Below, one piece after another: positions 15,597-24,276 of a stretch of DNA of 64,000 bases. How positions within the stretch are numbered: position 1 is the stretch's first letter; every line of letters begins with the position of its first letter. The stretch is taken from NCBI GenBank assembly GCA_027452025.1, contig DAIDHI010000035.1, positions 62,001 through 126,000 of the forward strand, in the 5' to 3' direction. The notes beneath the pieces are model-generated. The model was not told the DNA's origin. It saw only the letters and a program-made list of their open reading frames with translations, and did not search any database. The DNA comes from Elusimicrobiota bacterium (GTDB lineage: Bacteria; Elusimicrobiota; Elusimicrobia; UBA1565; UBA9628). The position numbers and the translations under genes are program-made.

Positions 15597-16438
15597 TGGA
15601 CAAGCTCGGGATCATCGCCGGCTCGGGCCGCTTCCCGCTGCTCGTCACGCAAGAAGCGCGCCGCATGGGCGTCGAGGTCGTCGCCTTCGGCATCAAGGGC
15701 GTCACCGACCCCGAGCTCGAGAAGCTGGCCGGCTCGGTCAAGTATTTCAAGCTGGGCCAGATATCGGCCCCTATCGCCGCCTTCAAGGAGGCCGGCGTCT
15801 CGAAGGCCGTGATGGCCGGCAAAGTGCAGCACGCCTCGCTCTTCGGCGGCGTCATGCCCGACATGCGCGCGGCCAAGCTTCTCATGCGGGTCAAGGACAA
15901 GCGCACCGACACCATCCTGCGCGCCGTCGCCGAGGAGTTCGCCAAGGACGGCATCGAGCTCATCCCCTCGACCACGTACCTGTCGCACCTCATCGTTCGA
16001 GAAGGGCCGCTGACCAAGCGCGCGCCCGACGCCGCGGAGCTTTCCGACGTGGCCCTGGGCTGGCGCGCCGCCAAGGCCGTGGCCGGCTTCGACATCGGCC
16101 AGACCGTCGTCGTCAAAGACGGCGCCGTCATCGCCGTCGAGGGCATGGAAGGCACCGATGCCTGCATCCGGCGAGCCGCCGACATCGCGCGCTCCCAAGG
16201 ACAGCAGCCCGCTTTGACCGTCGTGAAGGTGGCCAAGCCGAACCAGGACCTGCGCTTCGACGTGCCGATCATCGGCCTCGACTCGCTCAGGGTCTGCGCC
16301 GACGCCAACGTTTCGGCGCTGGCGATAGAGGCCGGCAAGGCCATGATCTTCGACCACGACGAATTCGTCCGGCGCGCCGACGAGCAGAGACTGGCCGTCC
16401 TCGGCCTGGGCGCGCAAGGACCGGAGACCAAACAGTGA
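15596..16438 (+). CDS. lpxI: UDP-2,3-diacylglucosamine pyrophosphatase LpxI
   Basis: A 280-residue DUF1009 protein, the LpxI alternative to LpxH for cleaving UDP-2,3-diacylglucosamine to lipid X. It begins KLGIIAGSGRFPLLV. The C-terminal domain has TVVVKDGAVIAVEGMEGTDA (containing the conserved Asp/Glu cluster), VKVAKPNQDLRFDVPIIG and AGKAMIFDHDEF, all diagnostic. LpxI is typical of alphaproteobacteria and several other didermic phyla, which helps exclude an enterobacterial-type origin. ATG overlaps the lpxA stop by one base. Confidence 0.94.
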   Translation: MDKLGIIAGSGRFPLLVTQEARRMGVEVVAFGIKGVTDPELEKLAGSVKYFKLGQISAPIAAFKEAGVSKAVMAGKVQHASLFGGVMPDMRAAKLLMRVKDKRTDTILRAVAEEFAKDGIELIPSTTYLSHLIVREGPLTKRAPDAAELSDVALGWRAAKAVAGFDIGQTVVVKDGAVIAVEGMEGTDACIRRAADIARSQGQQPALTVVKVAKPNQDLRFDVPIIGLDSLRVCADANVSALAIEAGKAMIFDHDEFVRRADEQRLAVLGLGAQGPETKQ

Positions 16439-17487
16439 CCGCTCACGACCATTCTTCCAAAGTCCGCGTCGCCGTCATCGGCGCCGGCCGCATCGGCGGC
16501 CACCACGCCCGCATTTTGAGCAAACTGCCGGACGTGCAGCTGGCCGCCGTCTGCGACACCAACATCTGGCGCGCGCAGCTGGCCGCCTGGAAATGCGGCA
16601 CGGTGGCCGTGCGCGATTACCGCGACATCCTCGGGCAGGTCGACGCCGTCGTCGTCGCCGTGCCCACCCCGGCGCACTTCGAGGTCGGCCAGACGGCCCT
16701 GTCGCGCGGCCTGCACTGCTTGATCGAAAAGCCCCTGGCCGCCTCCGTCGACGAGGCCAAGAAGCTGCTGGCGCTCTCCGCGGACAAGAAGGTGGTCCTC
16801 CAGGTCGGGCACGTCGAGCGCTTCAACCCGGCCGTCCTCGAGGCGATTCCCCACATCCGCAATCCCCGCTTCATCACCGTCGAGCGCCTCGGCCCCTACG
16901 ATCCGCGCACGGCGCACATCGGCGTCGTCCTCGACCTCATGATCCACGACCTCGACATCCTGCTGACGCTCGTCGGCTCGGAAGTCGAGTCCCTGGAGGC
17001 GATCGGCGCCCATCTTTTGTCCGATCACGAGGATATCGCCAACGTCCGCATCCGCTTCAAGACCGGCTGCGTGGCCGACGTGACCGCCAGCCGCATCTCG
17101 CTCGAGAAGAGCCGCAAGCTGCGCGCTTTCCAGGAGGACAGCTATGTCTCCCTGGACTACGGCAATTCGGCGCTCAAGGTCTACAAGAAGAAAGCTCCCG
17201 TCATCAAGAGCCTCAAAGACATCGAGATCATCCGGCCGAAGCTCGACCACACCGAGCCGCTGAGAAACGAGCATCTCCACTGGCTCGACTGCATACGCCA
17301 CAACCGCAAGCCCTGGCCCAGCGGAGAGCGCGGCATCGAGGCGTTGAAGCTCGCGCTCCAGATCTCCGATGAGCTCGAGCGCTACCACAGCACCGGCAAC
17401 CAGGGCACCCGCCAGCTCCTCCCCGACTGGGCCCAGGATTTGACGCGCATCGCAAAGACCGTCGGCAAGGACTTCCTGCGCAGTTGA
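16435..17487 (+). CDS. Gfo/Idh/MocA oxidoreductase in lipid A operon (GnnA-like candidate)
   Basis: A 350-residue dehydrogenase: Rossmann motif VAVIGAGRIGGHHARIL (about residues 11-27), catalytic Lys in CLIEKPLAAS (about 97-106), and LMIHDLDILLTLVG with the DxxxH-like His/Asp pair. GTG start overlaps lpxI, and the stop overlaps the TTG of lpxB. GnnA, the UDP-GlcNAc 3-dehydrogenase of Leptospira and Acidithiobacillus, belongs to this family and prepares a 3-amino sugar so that LpxA forms an amide. A GnnB-type aminotransferase is not adjacent, so this role is a hypothesis. No other function is obvious from the sequence. Confidence 0.82.
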   Translation: MTAHDHSSKVRVAVIGAGRIGGHHARILSKLPDVQLAAVCDTNIWRAQLAAWKCGTVAVRDYRDILGQVDAVVVAVPTPAHFEVGQTALSRGLHCLIEKPLAASVDEAKKLLALSADKKVVLQVGHVERFNPAVLEAIPHIRNPRFITVERLGPYDPRTAHIGVVLDLMIHDLDILLTLVGSEVESLEAIGAHLLSDHEDIANVRIRFKTGCVADVTASRISLEKSRKLRAFQEDSYVSLDYGNSALKVYKKKAPVIKSLKDIEIIRPKLDHTEPLRNEHLHWLDCIRHNRKPWPSGERGIEALKLALQISDELERYHSTGNQGTRQLLPDWAQDLTRIAKTVGKDFLRS

Positions 17488-18602
17488 CCCGGCCCAGAAC
17501 GCTGTTGTTGGTCGCCGGAGACCCCTCCGGGGACTTGCACGGCGCCGGCTTGATCCGCGCTCTCAAGCGCGCGGACCCGGCGCTGCGTGCCTGCGCCGTC
17601 GGCGGGCCGCTCATGCGCGAGGAAGCCGACGAGTTCCTCGAAGACCTCGCGGGACGCGGCGTCACGGGCTTTTGGGAGCCCCTCCTCAAGCTGCGCTTCC
17701 TGACCGCCCTCGCCCTCGGGCTGCGACGCTTCCTGCGCGAGCGGAAGCCCGACGCCGTCGTCTGCATCGACTATTACGGCTTCAACCGGAGGGTCCTCGG
17801 GCTTGCCGCCGCCGCCGGCACCCCGGCATTCTATTACGTCAGCCCGCAAGTCTGGGCCAGCCGCCCCGGCCGCGTGAACGTGCTCAAGCGCCTGGTGCGC
17901 AAGATGCTCGTGATCTTCCCCTTCGAGGAGAAGCTCTACCGCGCGGCCGGCGTGCCGGCGCGTTTCGTGGGCCATCCATTGCTGGACCTGCTCCCGGATC
18001 CTTTGATGCCCGACGGGCAGGTCCCCGATTTGAATCCCGAGCCGCGGGTCGGGCTGCTGCCGGGCAGCCGGCGTTCCGAACTCTCGCGCCACCTGCCGCT
18101 GATGGTCGAGGCCTTCGCGCGGCTCAAGCGCGCGCTGCCCGGCTGCCGCGGCCAAGTCTTCGCCGCCTCGGGCCAGCCGGATTCCGCCTACCAGGCCGCG
18201 CGAGCCGCGGGGCTCGAGATCGTGCGCGAGCGCGACTACGCCGAGCGCCGCCGCCTCGACCTGGCGATCTGCTCCTCCGGCACGGCTACGCTCGAAAACG
18301 CGATGCTCGGCGTGCCCATGGTGGTGGTCTACCGCCTCTCGCGCCTGACCTATTGGATCGCCCGCGCCCTGATCCGCGTGCCCCACATCTCTATGGCCAA
18401 CATCCTGGCGGGAAGAGCGCTCGTGCCGGAGCTCATCCAAGACGACGCCAATCCCGAGAAGGTGGCCGAGGCCGCGCGCGCCCTGCTCGCCGACGACGGG
18501 CGCCGCCGGGCGCTTCGGCGGGAGCTGCTCTCCGTGCGCGCCAGTCTCGGCGGGCCCGGCGCGGCCGACCGCGCCGCCGGGGAGATCCTGTCCTCGCTAT
18601 GA
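17484..18602 (+). CDS. lpxB: lipid-A-disaccharide synthase LpxB
   Basis: A 372-residue GT-B glycosyltransferase (family 19) joining lipid X to UDP-diacylglucosamine. Diagnostic segments are LLVAGDPSGDLHGAGLI at the N-terminus, YYVSPQVWASRPGRV, FVGHPLLDLLP, GLLPGSRRSELSRHLP and CSSGTATLENAMLGVPMVV (the UDP-binding region). The start is a TTG overlapping the preceding stop (TTGA), which gives the expected N-terminus. It overlaps the next gene by 4 nt. Confidence 0.95.
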   Translation: MTRPRTLLLVAGDPSGDLHGAGLIRALKRADPALRACAVGGPLMREEADEFLEDLAGRGVTGFWEPLLKLRFLTALALGLRRFLRERKPDAVVCIDYYGFNRRVLGLAAAAGTPAFYYVSPQVWASRPGRVNVLKRLVRKMLVIFPFEEKLYRAAGVPARFVGHPLLDLLPDPLMPDGQVPDLNPEPRVGLLPGSRRSELSRHLPLMVEAFARLKRALPGCRGQVFAASGQPDSAYQAARAAGLEIVRERDYAERRRLDLAICSSGTATLENAMLGVPMVVVYRLSRLTYWIARALIRVPHISMANILAGRALVPELIQDDANPEKVAEAARALLADDGRRRALRRELLSVRASLGGPGAADRAAGEILSSL

Positions 18603-20386
18603 AGAGTCTGCGGCGGGTGCTGCGCTATCTCAAGCCTTACCCGGCGCGCTGCGCTTGGGCCGTGCTCGCCATGCTCACGGTGGCTTTCTTCAACGGCGCT
18701 TCCGTCCTGCTCCTCAAACCCATCGTCGACAAGGTCTTCATCGCTCGGGACTTCCGCATGCTTTGGATCGCCGCGGCCGCCGTGCCCGTGATCATCCTTC
18801 TTAAGACCGCCGTCTCCTACGTCCAGAATTACATGATGAGCTGGCTGGGCCAAAAGGCCACGCAGGAGATACGCTCCGACCTCTTCCGCCATCTCCACGC
18901 TCTGCCCCTGGACTATTACGCCCAACACCGCACCGGAGACATCCTCTCGCGCGTCACCGGCGACCTCGTCATCGTCCAAAACTCCCTCAATTCGCTGCCG
19001 CTCTACCTCATCCGCGACTCGATGACCGTCGTCTTCCTGCTCGGCTCCCTCTTTTACCTGGACTGGCATTTCGCCCTGCTGTCCCTGGCCTCGGTGCCGC
19101 TGATCTCCTTTGTCCTGGTGCCCCTGAGCCGCAAGATGCGAGACACCTCGCTGGAAAGCCAGGCCATGATGGCGCGGCTCTACCAGCGCTTCGAGGAGAG
19201 CGTTCTCGGCATGCCCGTCATCCGAGCCTTCAACTACGAGGAAGGGGTCCTGGCCAAGTTCGAGGAAGAGAACGACTCCTTCTTCGCCCCGATGATGAGC
19301 TACCTCCGGGCCATGGCGCTCTCGGCGCCGCTGCTCGAGCTCTGCGGCGCAGTCGTGGCCGCCGCCCTGCTCTATTTCGGAGGCCGGGAAGTGATCATCG
19401 GCCACATGACGCCCGGCGCGTTCTTCGCCTTCCTGGGCGCTTTCTTCGCCTCCTACGCCCCGGTCAAGAACGTCGCGCGCTCCAACTCGGAACTCCAGCG
19501 GGCCCTGGCCTCCGCCGAGAGGATCTTCCAGATCCTCGACGAGCATCCCGCCTCGCCGTTGTCCTTTCCCAAGAAAGGCAAGCTGGCCGGGCCTCCGGCC
19601 GCCCGCGGCGAGTTCGCCGGCTTTGCGCGCGAGATTCGCTTCGAGAACGTGTCGTTTCGCTACCCCGGCCGGCCCGAATGGGCCCTGCGCGAGGTGAACT
19701 TCGACATCCCGAAAGGCGCGCACGTCGCCGTCGTGGGCCCCAGCGGCTCGGGCAAGACGACGCTCGCTCAGCTGCTGCTGCGCCTCTATGAGCCGGCCTC
19801 CGGCCGCATCCTGTTCGACGGCCGCGACGCCCGCGAGTTCGACCCGCGGTCTTTGCGCGCCGCAATCGGCCTCGTCGCCCAGGAGACCCTGCTTTTCCGC
19901 GACACCGTCTTCGAGAACGTCGCTCTCGGCCGCAGCGTCGTGACCCTGTCGGAGGTCGAGCGCGCCTGCCGCCTGGCCGGCGCCGAGGAGTTCGTCGCGC
20001 GCCTGCCCGAGAACTACCACACGCGCCTGGGCGAGGACGGCTTCACCTTGTCGCCCGGCCAGCGCCAGCGCCTGGGCATCGCCCGCATCGTCATGAAAGA
20101 CCCGGCCGTCCTGATCCTCGACGAGGCGACGGCCAGCCTCGACAACTCCACCGAGGCCGCCGTGCTCTCGTCTCTCAAGCCGCTCCTCGCCGGCCGCACC
20201 GTGGTCTCGATCACGCACAAGCTCGCCGCCGTCCCGCAAGCCGACAAGATCCTGGTGATCAACCAGGGGGCGCTCGTCGAGACGGGCACGCATTCCGAGC
20301 TCTTCCTCAAAGAGGGGCTCTACCGGCGCCTTTATGACCTGCAGACGTCCCAGCGCGGCCACGGCCGGGAAAATTCGGTAAACTAA
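18599..20386 (+). CDS. msbA: MsbA-type lipid A flippase (ABC exporter)
   Basis: A 595-residue half-transporter with six membrane spans (about residues 15-300) and a C-terminal ATPase. Walker A is GPSGSGKTTL, the signature is LSPGQRQRLGIARI (LSPGQ rather than LSGGQ), Walker B is VLILDEATASLD, and the switch His is SITHKL. An insert GKLAGPPAARGEFAG precedes the nucleotide-binding domain. Placement right after lpxB supports lipid A-core export. The stop TAA is followed without a gap by the ATG of the relA/spoT gene. Confidence 0.9.
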   Translation: MKSLRRVLRYLKPYPARCAWAVLAMLTVAFFNGASVLLLKPIVDKVFIARDFRMLWIAAAAVPVIILLKTAVSYVQNYMMSWLGQKATQEIRSDLFRHLHALPLDYYAQHRTGDILSRVTGDLVIVQNSLNSLPLYLIRDSMTVVFLLGSLFYLDWHFALLSLASVPLISFVLVPLSRKMRDTSLESQAMMARLYQRFEESVLGMPVIRAFNYEEGVLAKFEEENDSFFAPMMSYLRAMALSAPLLELCGAVVAAALLYFGGREVIIGHMTPGAFFAFLGAFFASYAPVKNVARSNSELQRALASAERIFQILDEHPASPLSFPKKGKLAGPPAARGEFAGFAREIRFENVSFRYPGRPEWALREVNFDIPKGAHVAVVGPSGSGKTTLAQLLLRLYEPASGRILFDGRDAREFDPRSLRAAIGLVAQETLLFRDTVFENVALGRSVVTLSEVERACRLAGAEEFVARLPENYHTRLGEDGFTLSPGQRQRLGIARIVMKDPAVLILDEATASLDNSTEAAVLSSLKPLLAGRTVVSITHKLAAVPQADKILVINQGALVETGTHSELFLKEGLYRRLYDLQTSQRGHGRENSVN

Positions 20387-21838
20387 ATGCCCTCGATGGA
20401 GAAGGCAGAGCTGCTGGAGAAGTTCTCGGCGTATGCCCCGCATGTCGACACCGCCATGCTGGCGAAGGCTTTCGACTTCTCCGTCAAGGCCCACGCCGAC
20501 CAGGAGCGCGCCTCGGGGGAGCACTACTTCGTCCACTGCGACGCCGTGGCCTCCTCCCTCGTCGATTGGAAGATGGACCTGCCCACCATCTGCGCCGGGC
20601 TGCTCCACGACGTGCTGGAGGACACGCCGATCAGCGCCGAGACCCTGGCCGCCGAGTTCGGCGACGAAGTCACCAAGATGGTGCTGGGCGTCACCAAGCT
20701 CGACCACCTCCAATTTTCCTCGCACGACGACGCCCAGGCCGAGAATTGGCGCAGGATGCTGCTCGCCACGGCGCAGGACATCCGCGTCATCGTCATCAAG
20801 CTCGCCGACCGTCTTCACAACATGAAGACGCTGAACTTCCTCAACAAAGAGAAGCAGAAACGCATCGCTCATGAGACGCTGACGCTCTACGCGCCGCTGG
20901 CCCACCGCCTGGGGATGTTCCAGCTCAAGAGCCAGCTCGAGGACCTGGCGTTCATGTACCTCTTCCCGGCCGAGTACGAGGACCTGAACCAGAAGGTCAA
21001 CGCTCAACTGGCCACCCGAGAGGTCACGCTCGCCAAGTTCAAGGAGTCCGTCGAGCAGGCCCTGGCCAATTCCAATATCCCGCACCGCATCCTGGCGCGC
21101 ACCAAGAGCCTCAACTCGATCTATCAGAAGATGCTGCGCCAGAACAAGCCCTTCGAGGAGATCCAGGACGCCCTCGGCGTGCGCGTCATCACCGATACCG
21201 TGGCCAACTGCTACGCCCTGCTCGGCATCGTGCACACCCAGTTCAAGCCCGTGGCCGGCTCCTTCACCGATTACATCTCCATCCCGAAGATGAACCTCTA
21301 CCGCTCGCTCCACACCACGGTGATGGGCCCGGGCGGCGAACTCGTCGAGATCCAGATCCGCACCGAGGAGATGCACCGCACGGCCGAATACGGCATCGCC
21401 GCGCATTGGCGCTACAAGACCGGCGAGACGGCCCGCGACGCGCACCTGGAAGAAAAGCTCAACTGGCTGCGCCAATGGATCGAGTGGCTCCAGGACCTCA
21501 AGAGTCCCCGCGAATTCCTGGACTCGCTCAAGACCGACCTCGAGCTCAACCAGGTCTTCGTCTTCACGCCCGCCGGCGAGGTGAAGGCCTTGCCCGCGGG
21601 CGCCACCGCCCTCGACTTCGCCTTCGCCGTGCACACCGAGATCGGCATGGCCTGCGTGGGCGCCATGGTCAACAACAAAATGGTCAAGCTCGACCATCAG
21701 CTCAAAAGCGGCGACATCTGCAAGATCCTCACCAAGAAGGGCTCCGCGCCCAAGAAAGATTGGCTCAACTTCACCCGCACGGCGAGGGCCCGCTCCAAGA
21801 TCCGCCACTACCTGCGCGAGAAGGGCATCGTCGCCTGA
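20387..21838 (+). CDS. spoT: short RelA/SpoT homologue (HD + synthetase + TGS, no ACT)
   Basis: A 483-residue (p)ppGpp enzyme. The HD hydrolase domain is intact (HYFVHC with His50, LLHDVLEDT with His74-Asp75, KLADRLHNM). The synthetase domain follows with RTKSLNSIYQKM, DALGVRVIT and YRSLHTTVMGP. A TGS domain (QVFVFTPAGEVKALPAGATA) comes next, and the protein stops soon after it at REKGIVA. The helical, zinc-finger and ACT regions that normally extend the protein beyond 700 residues and sense the ribosome are absent. No downstream in-frame continuation exists: the next ATG starts an ABC ATPase 5 nt later. Co-transcription with lipid A genes is notable. Confidence 0.92.
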   Translation: MPSMEKAELLEKFSAYAPHVDTAMLAKAFDFSVKAHADQERASGEHYFVHCDAVASSLVDWKMDLPTICAGLLHDVLEDTPISAETLAAEFGDEVTKMVLGVTKLDHLQFSSHDDAQAENWRRMLLATAQDIRVIVIKLADRLHNMKTLNFLNKEKQKRIAHETLTLYAPLAHRLGMFQLKSQLEDLAFMYLFPAEYEDLNQKVNAQLATREVTLAKFKESVEQALANSNIPHRILARTKSLNSIYQKMLRQNKPFEEIQDALGVRVITDTVANCYALLGIVHTQFKPVAGSFTDYISIPKMNLYRSLHTTVMGPGGELVEIQIRTEEMHRTAEYGIAAHWRYKTGETARDAHLEEKLNWLRQWIEWLQDLKSPREFLDSLKTDLELNQVFVFTPAGEVKALPAGATALDFAFAVHTEIGMACVGAMVNNKMVKLDHQLKSGDICKILTKKGSAPKKDWLNFTRTARARSKIRHYLREKGIVA

Positions 21839-21843
21839 CCGCC

Positions 21844-22554
21844 ATGGACTCGCGACGGATCCTATCCGTCTCGGCGCTGCGCAAGGATTTCGCGGGCGTG
21901 CGCGCCGTCGACGGCGTCTCCTTCGAGGTCCGCGCGGGGGAAATCGTCGGCCTGCTCGGCCCCAACGGGGCCGGCAAGACGACGACGATCAACATGATCC
22001 TCGGCGTGCTCGAGCCGACCTCGGGGCAGGTCGCCATCGACGACCGCGGCCGCATGAGCTTCGCCGCGGCTTACGCGCCGCTGCCCGGCAACCTCACGGT
22101 CGCGGAGAACCTGCGCATCTTCGCGCTCATCTACGGCGTGCGAGACATCGCGGGGCGCATCGAGGTTCTCCTAGACGAGTACGACCTGCGGCGCTTCCGG
22201 GACTCCAAGGCCGGGTTCTTGTCCTCCGGCGAGCAGACGCGGCTGTGCCTGGCCAAGGCCATGCTCAACGCGCCGCGGCTGCTGCTCCTCGACGAGCCCA
22301 CGGCCTCGCTCGATCCCTCCGTCGCGCGCGAAATTCGCGCCGGCATCAAGCGTTTCGTTGGCGACGGCCGAGCGGGCGTGCTGTGGACGTCGCACAACAT
22401 GCACGAGGTCGAGGAGGTCTGCGACCGCGTTTTGTTCCTGTCCAAGGGGCGGATCCTGCTCGAGGGCGACCCGCGGGAGCTGCCGGCGCGCCACGGCCAC
22501 AAGACCCTCGAAGACCTCTTCGTCGCCCTCGCGCGGGAGCCGCTTTCCCTGTGA
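21844..22554 (+). CDS. ABC-2 exporter ATP-binding subunit
   Basis: A 236-residue ABC ATPase of the polysaccharide/drug export type. Walker A is GLLGPNGAGKTTTINMI, the signature LSSGEQTRLCLAKAML (LSSGE), Walker B LLLLDEPTASLDP, and the switch His is in WTSHNMHEVEEV. It pairs with the permease at 22551, which it overlaps by 4 nt. Placement at the end of the lipid A operon suggests a lipid, polysaccharide or lipoprotein-related substrate, which the sequence does not identify. Confidence 0.88.
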   Translation: MDSRRILSVSALRKDFAGVRAVDGVSFEVRAGEIVGLLGPNGAGKTTTINMILGVLEPTSGQVAIDDRGRMSFAAAYAPLPGNLTVAENLRIFALIYGVRDIAGRIEVLLDEYDLRRFRDSKAGFLSSGEQTRLCLAKAMLNAPRLLLLDEPTASLDPSVAREIRAGIKRFVGDGRAGVLWTSHNMHEVEEVCDRVLFLSKGRILLEGDPRELPARHGHKTLEDLFVALAREPLSL

Positions 22555-23354
22555 ATCCGCGGCGCCTTTTCGCCGTCGTGCTGCGCCAGTTCTACCTCAT
22601 CCGCGGCAGCGTCTCGCGGCTGGTCCCGCTTTTTGCCTGGGTCACGGTCGACATGGCCCTTTGGGGCTTCCTCACCCGCTACCTCAACTCCGTCTCCTCG
22701 GCGGGCTTCAGCTTCGTCTCGACGATGCTCGGCGCCGTGCTTTTGTGGGACTTCTTCATGCGCGTCATGCAGGGCGTGACCATGGCCTTCTTCGAGGACG
22801 TCTGGTCGCGCAACTTCCTCAACTTCTTCGCCTCGCCGCTGACGATTTGGGAATATCTCGGCGGCCTGGTCGTCTCGAGCATGGCCACGAGCACGATCGG
22901 CGTGGTCTCCATGGTGCTGCTCGCCACCCTGGCCTTCGGGCTCTCCTTCGCCGTTTACGGCGCCCTGCTTTTGCCCTTCGTCCTGATCCTCTTCGTCTTC
23001 GGCATCGCCCTCGGCATCATGGCCACGGCGCTCGTCTTGCGGCTGGGCCCGGCCTCCGAGTGGTTCGTTTGGCCCATCCCCGCGCTCGTCGCGCCCTTCG
23101 CCGGCGTCTTCTACCCGATCTCCACTCTGCCCGCCTGGATGCGCGCCGTCTCCCGGCTCCTTCCGCCCGCCTACGTCTTCGAGTGCATGCGCGCCATCGT
23201 CCTGCACGGGGCCGTCCCGCGCTTGGGAGTCGCCGCGGGCGCGGGGCTCTGTCTCGCTTATCTCGCCGCCGCCGGCTGGATCTTCGCGCGCACCTACCGC
23301 TTCGCCGTCCGCACCGGCCTCATCGCCCGCTACAGCGCCGAGAGCGTCAGCTAG
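22551..23354 (+). CDS. ABC-2 type permease subunit
   Basis: A 267-residue integral membrane protein with six predicted spans, of the ABC-2 family that includes NodJ and polysaccharide exporters. The characteristic WPIPALVAPFAGVFYPISTL segment near residue 177 matches the P-x-x-x-F-S/x-G-x-F-Y-P signature of ABC-2 permeases. GTG start overlaps the ATPase stop. It is the last gene of the envelope operon; its 3' end overlaps the convergent DUF1684 gene by 8 nt, so no separate terminator fits between them. Confidence 0.85.
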   Translation: MNPRRLFAVVLRQFYLIRGSVSRLVPLFAWVTVDMALWGFLTRYLNSVSSAGFSFVSTMLGAVLLWDFFMRVMQGVTMAFFEDVWSRNFLNFFASPLTIWEYLGGLVVSSMATSTIGVVSMVLLATLAFGLSFAVYGALLLPFVLILFVFGIALGIMATALVLRLGPASEWFVWPIPALVAPFAGVFYPISTLPAWMRAVSRLLPPAYVFECMRAIVLHGAVPRLGVAAGAGLCLAYLAAAGWIFARTYRFAVRTGLIARYSAESVS

Positions 23355-24216
23355 GCTTTCGGTAGGTCTTCTCGCCGGCCCGGATCGCCACGGGAAGCCG
23401 ATTGCCCGGCGTCGGCAGGGGACAGGTCGTGAAATGGTTATAGGCGCAGGGCGGGTTGTAGGCCTCGTTGAAGTCCAAGACGATCGTCCCGCCCTTGGCC
23501 GCCGGGGTGTCTAGAAAGCGCGCCGAGGCATACGTCTGGCGCCCGCTCGTCAGGTCCCGGAAGACGAACTCGAAAGAGCCGTCGTCCTCCAGCTCGGGCT
23601 CGAGGCGGCAGGTCTTGCCGGAAAGCGAGAACTCGGCGTAGCCGGGCACGAGCGAAGCGGAAACGTCGCCCATCACGTTCTGCACCTCGACGGTCTTGGG
23701 CCTGGGATAGGCGACGTAGCGCGCCGTGACGCGCCATTTCGGATCGATCGGGAACCAGCGCAGCCCCTGGAAACGCCGCCGCATCGGGCTTTCCGGGTCC
23801 TTGAGGCGGATGGCGTAGCGGCTGCCGCTTTGGTGGACGTAGAGGGTGAGGCGGCCCAGCTTGAGGCGGCTCTTCGGGTCGTCCGGGAAAAGCGGCGCCG
23901 ATCGGACGGTCTTGCCGCCCAGCGTCGCCGATACGCCGCGATCGAGCTTGACCGTCGTCTTTCCCGACCGGAACTCGAAGACGCCCGCCTGCCGCGGTCC
24001 CGCCGGGAGCACGATGTCGTTGAGGGGCCCGCTGCCGAAGCGGTTGTCGCCGTCGTGGAGCCAGAACAGGCCGGCAACCGAAAGCCAGCCGTCCGGCGCC
24101 AGGAGAGACTTCTCGTAGCCCCGGCGCCACTTCTCGACTCGCGCCCGATAAGGTTGGGCGGCGCGCATGGGCGCGGCGGCGCACAGCGCGGCCGCCGCGA
24201 ATAGAACGGACTTCAC
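23347..24216 (-). CDS. DUF1684 secreted protein
   Basis: A 289-residue protein with a signal peptide (MKSVLFAAAALCAAAPMRA). The family's features are visible: WLSVAGLFWLHDGDNRFGSG near residue 43, and the C-terminal DFNEAYNPPCAYNHFTTCP and GNRLPVAIRAGEKTY. DUF1684 has no firm biochemical function. The GTG start at 24216 lies 6 nt downstream of a TACAAT hexamer (24223-24228, minus), so the mRNA may be leaderless. Longer in-frame extensions upstream run into the divergent gene and lack a signal peptide. Confidence 0.82.
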   Translation of the reverse strand: MKSVLFAAAALCAAAPMRAAQPYRARVEKWRRGYEKSLLAPDGWLSVAGLFWLHDGDNRFGSGPLNDIVLPAGPRQAGVFEFRSGKTTVKLDRGVSATLGGKTVRSAPLFPDDPKSRLKLGRLTLYVHQSGSRYAIRLKDPESPMRRRFQGLRWFPIDPKWRVTARYVAYPRPKTVEVQNVMGDVSASLVPGYAEFSLSGKTCRLEPELEDDGSFEFVFRDLTSGRQTYASARFLDTPAAKGGTIVLDFNEAYNPPCAYNHFTTCPLPTPGNRLPVAIRAGEKTYRKPS

Positions 24217-24222
24217 GCCGCT

Positions 24223-24228
24223 ATTGTA
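24223..24228 (-). promoter_or_regulatory. -10 element, leaderless DUF1684 gene
   Basis: TACAAT on the minus strand ends 6 nt before the GTG at 24216. The expected transcription start coincides with the start codon. No -35 match is seen at the usual distance. Confidence 0.45.
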
Positions 24229-24263
24229 GGAATTTGCGGTAGCCTGAGCGCTTCGTTCCCAGC

Positions 24264-24269
24264 TATACT
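24264..24269 (+). promoter_or_regulatory. -10 element, leaderless TMEM175-like gene
   Basis: TATACT ends 7 nt before the TTG start at 24277, with no Shine-Dalgarno between. It forms a divergent promoter pair with the DUF1684 gene. Confidence 0.45.
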
Positions 24270-24276
24270 GCGAGCC

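Noticed and set aside
18350..21808. Very long open frame (1152 codons) on the minus strand
   Set aside because: It lies antisense to lpxB, msbA and relA/spoT, all of which have complete family motifs. Its translation is low-complexity His/Asp/Gly/Arg-rich, typical of antisense frames in GC-rich DNA.
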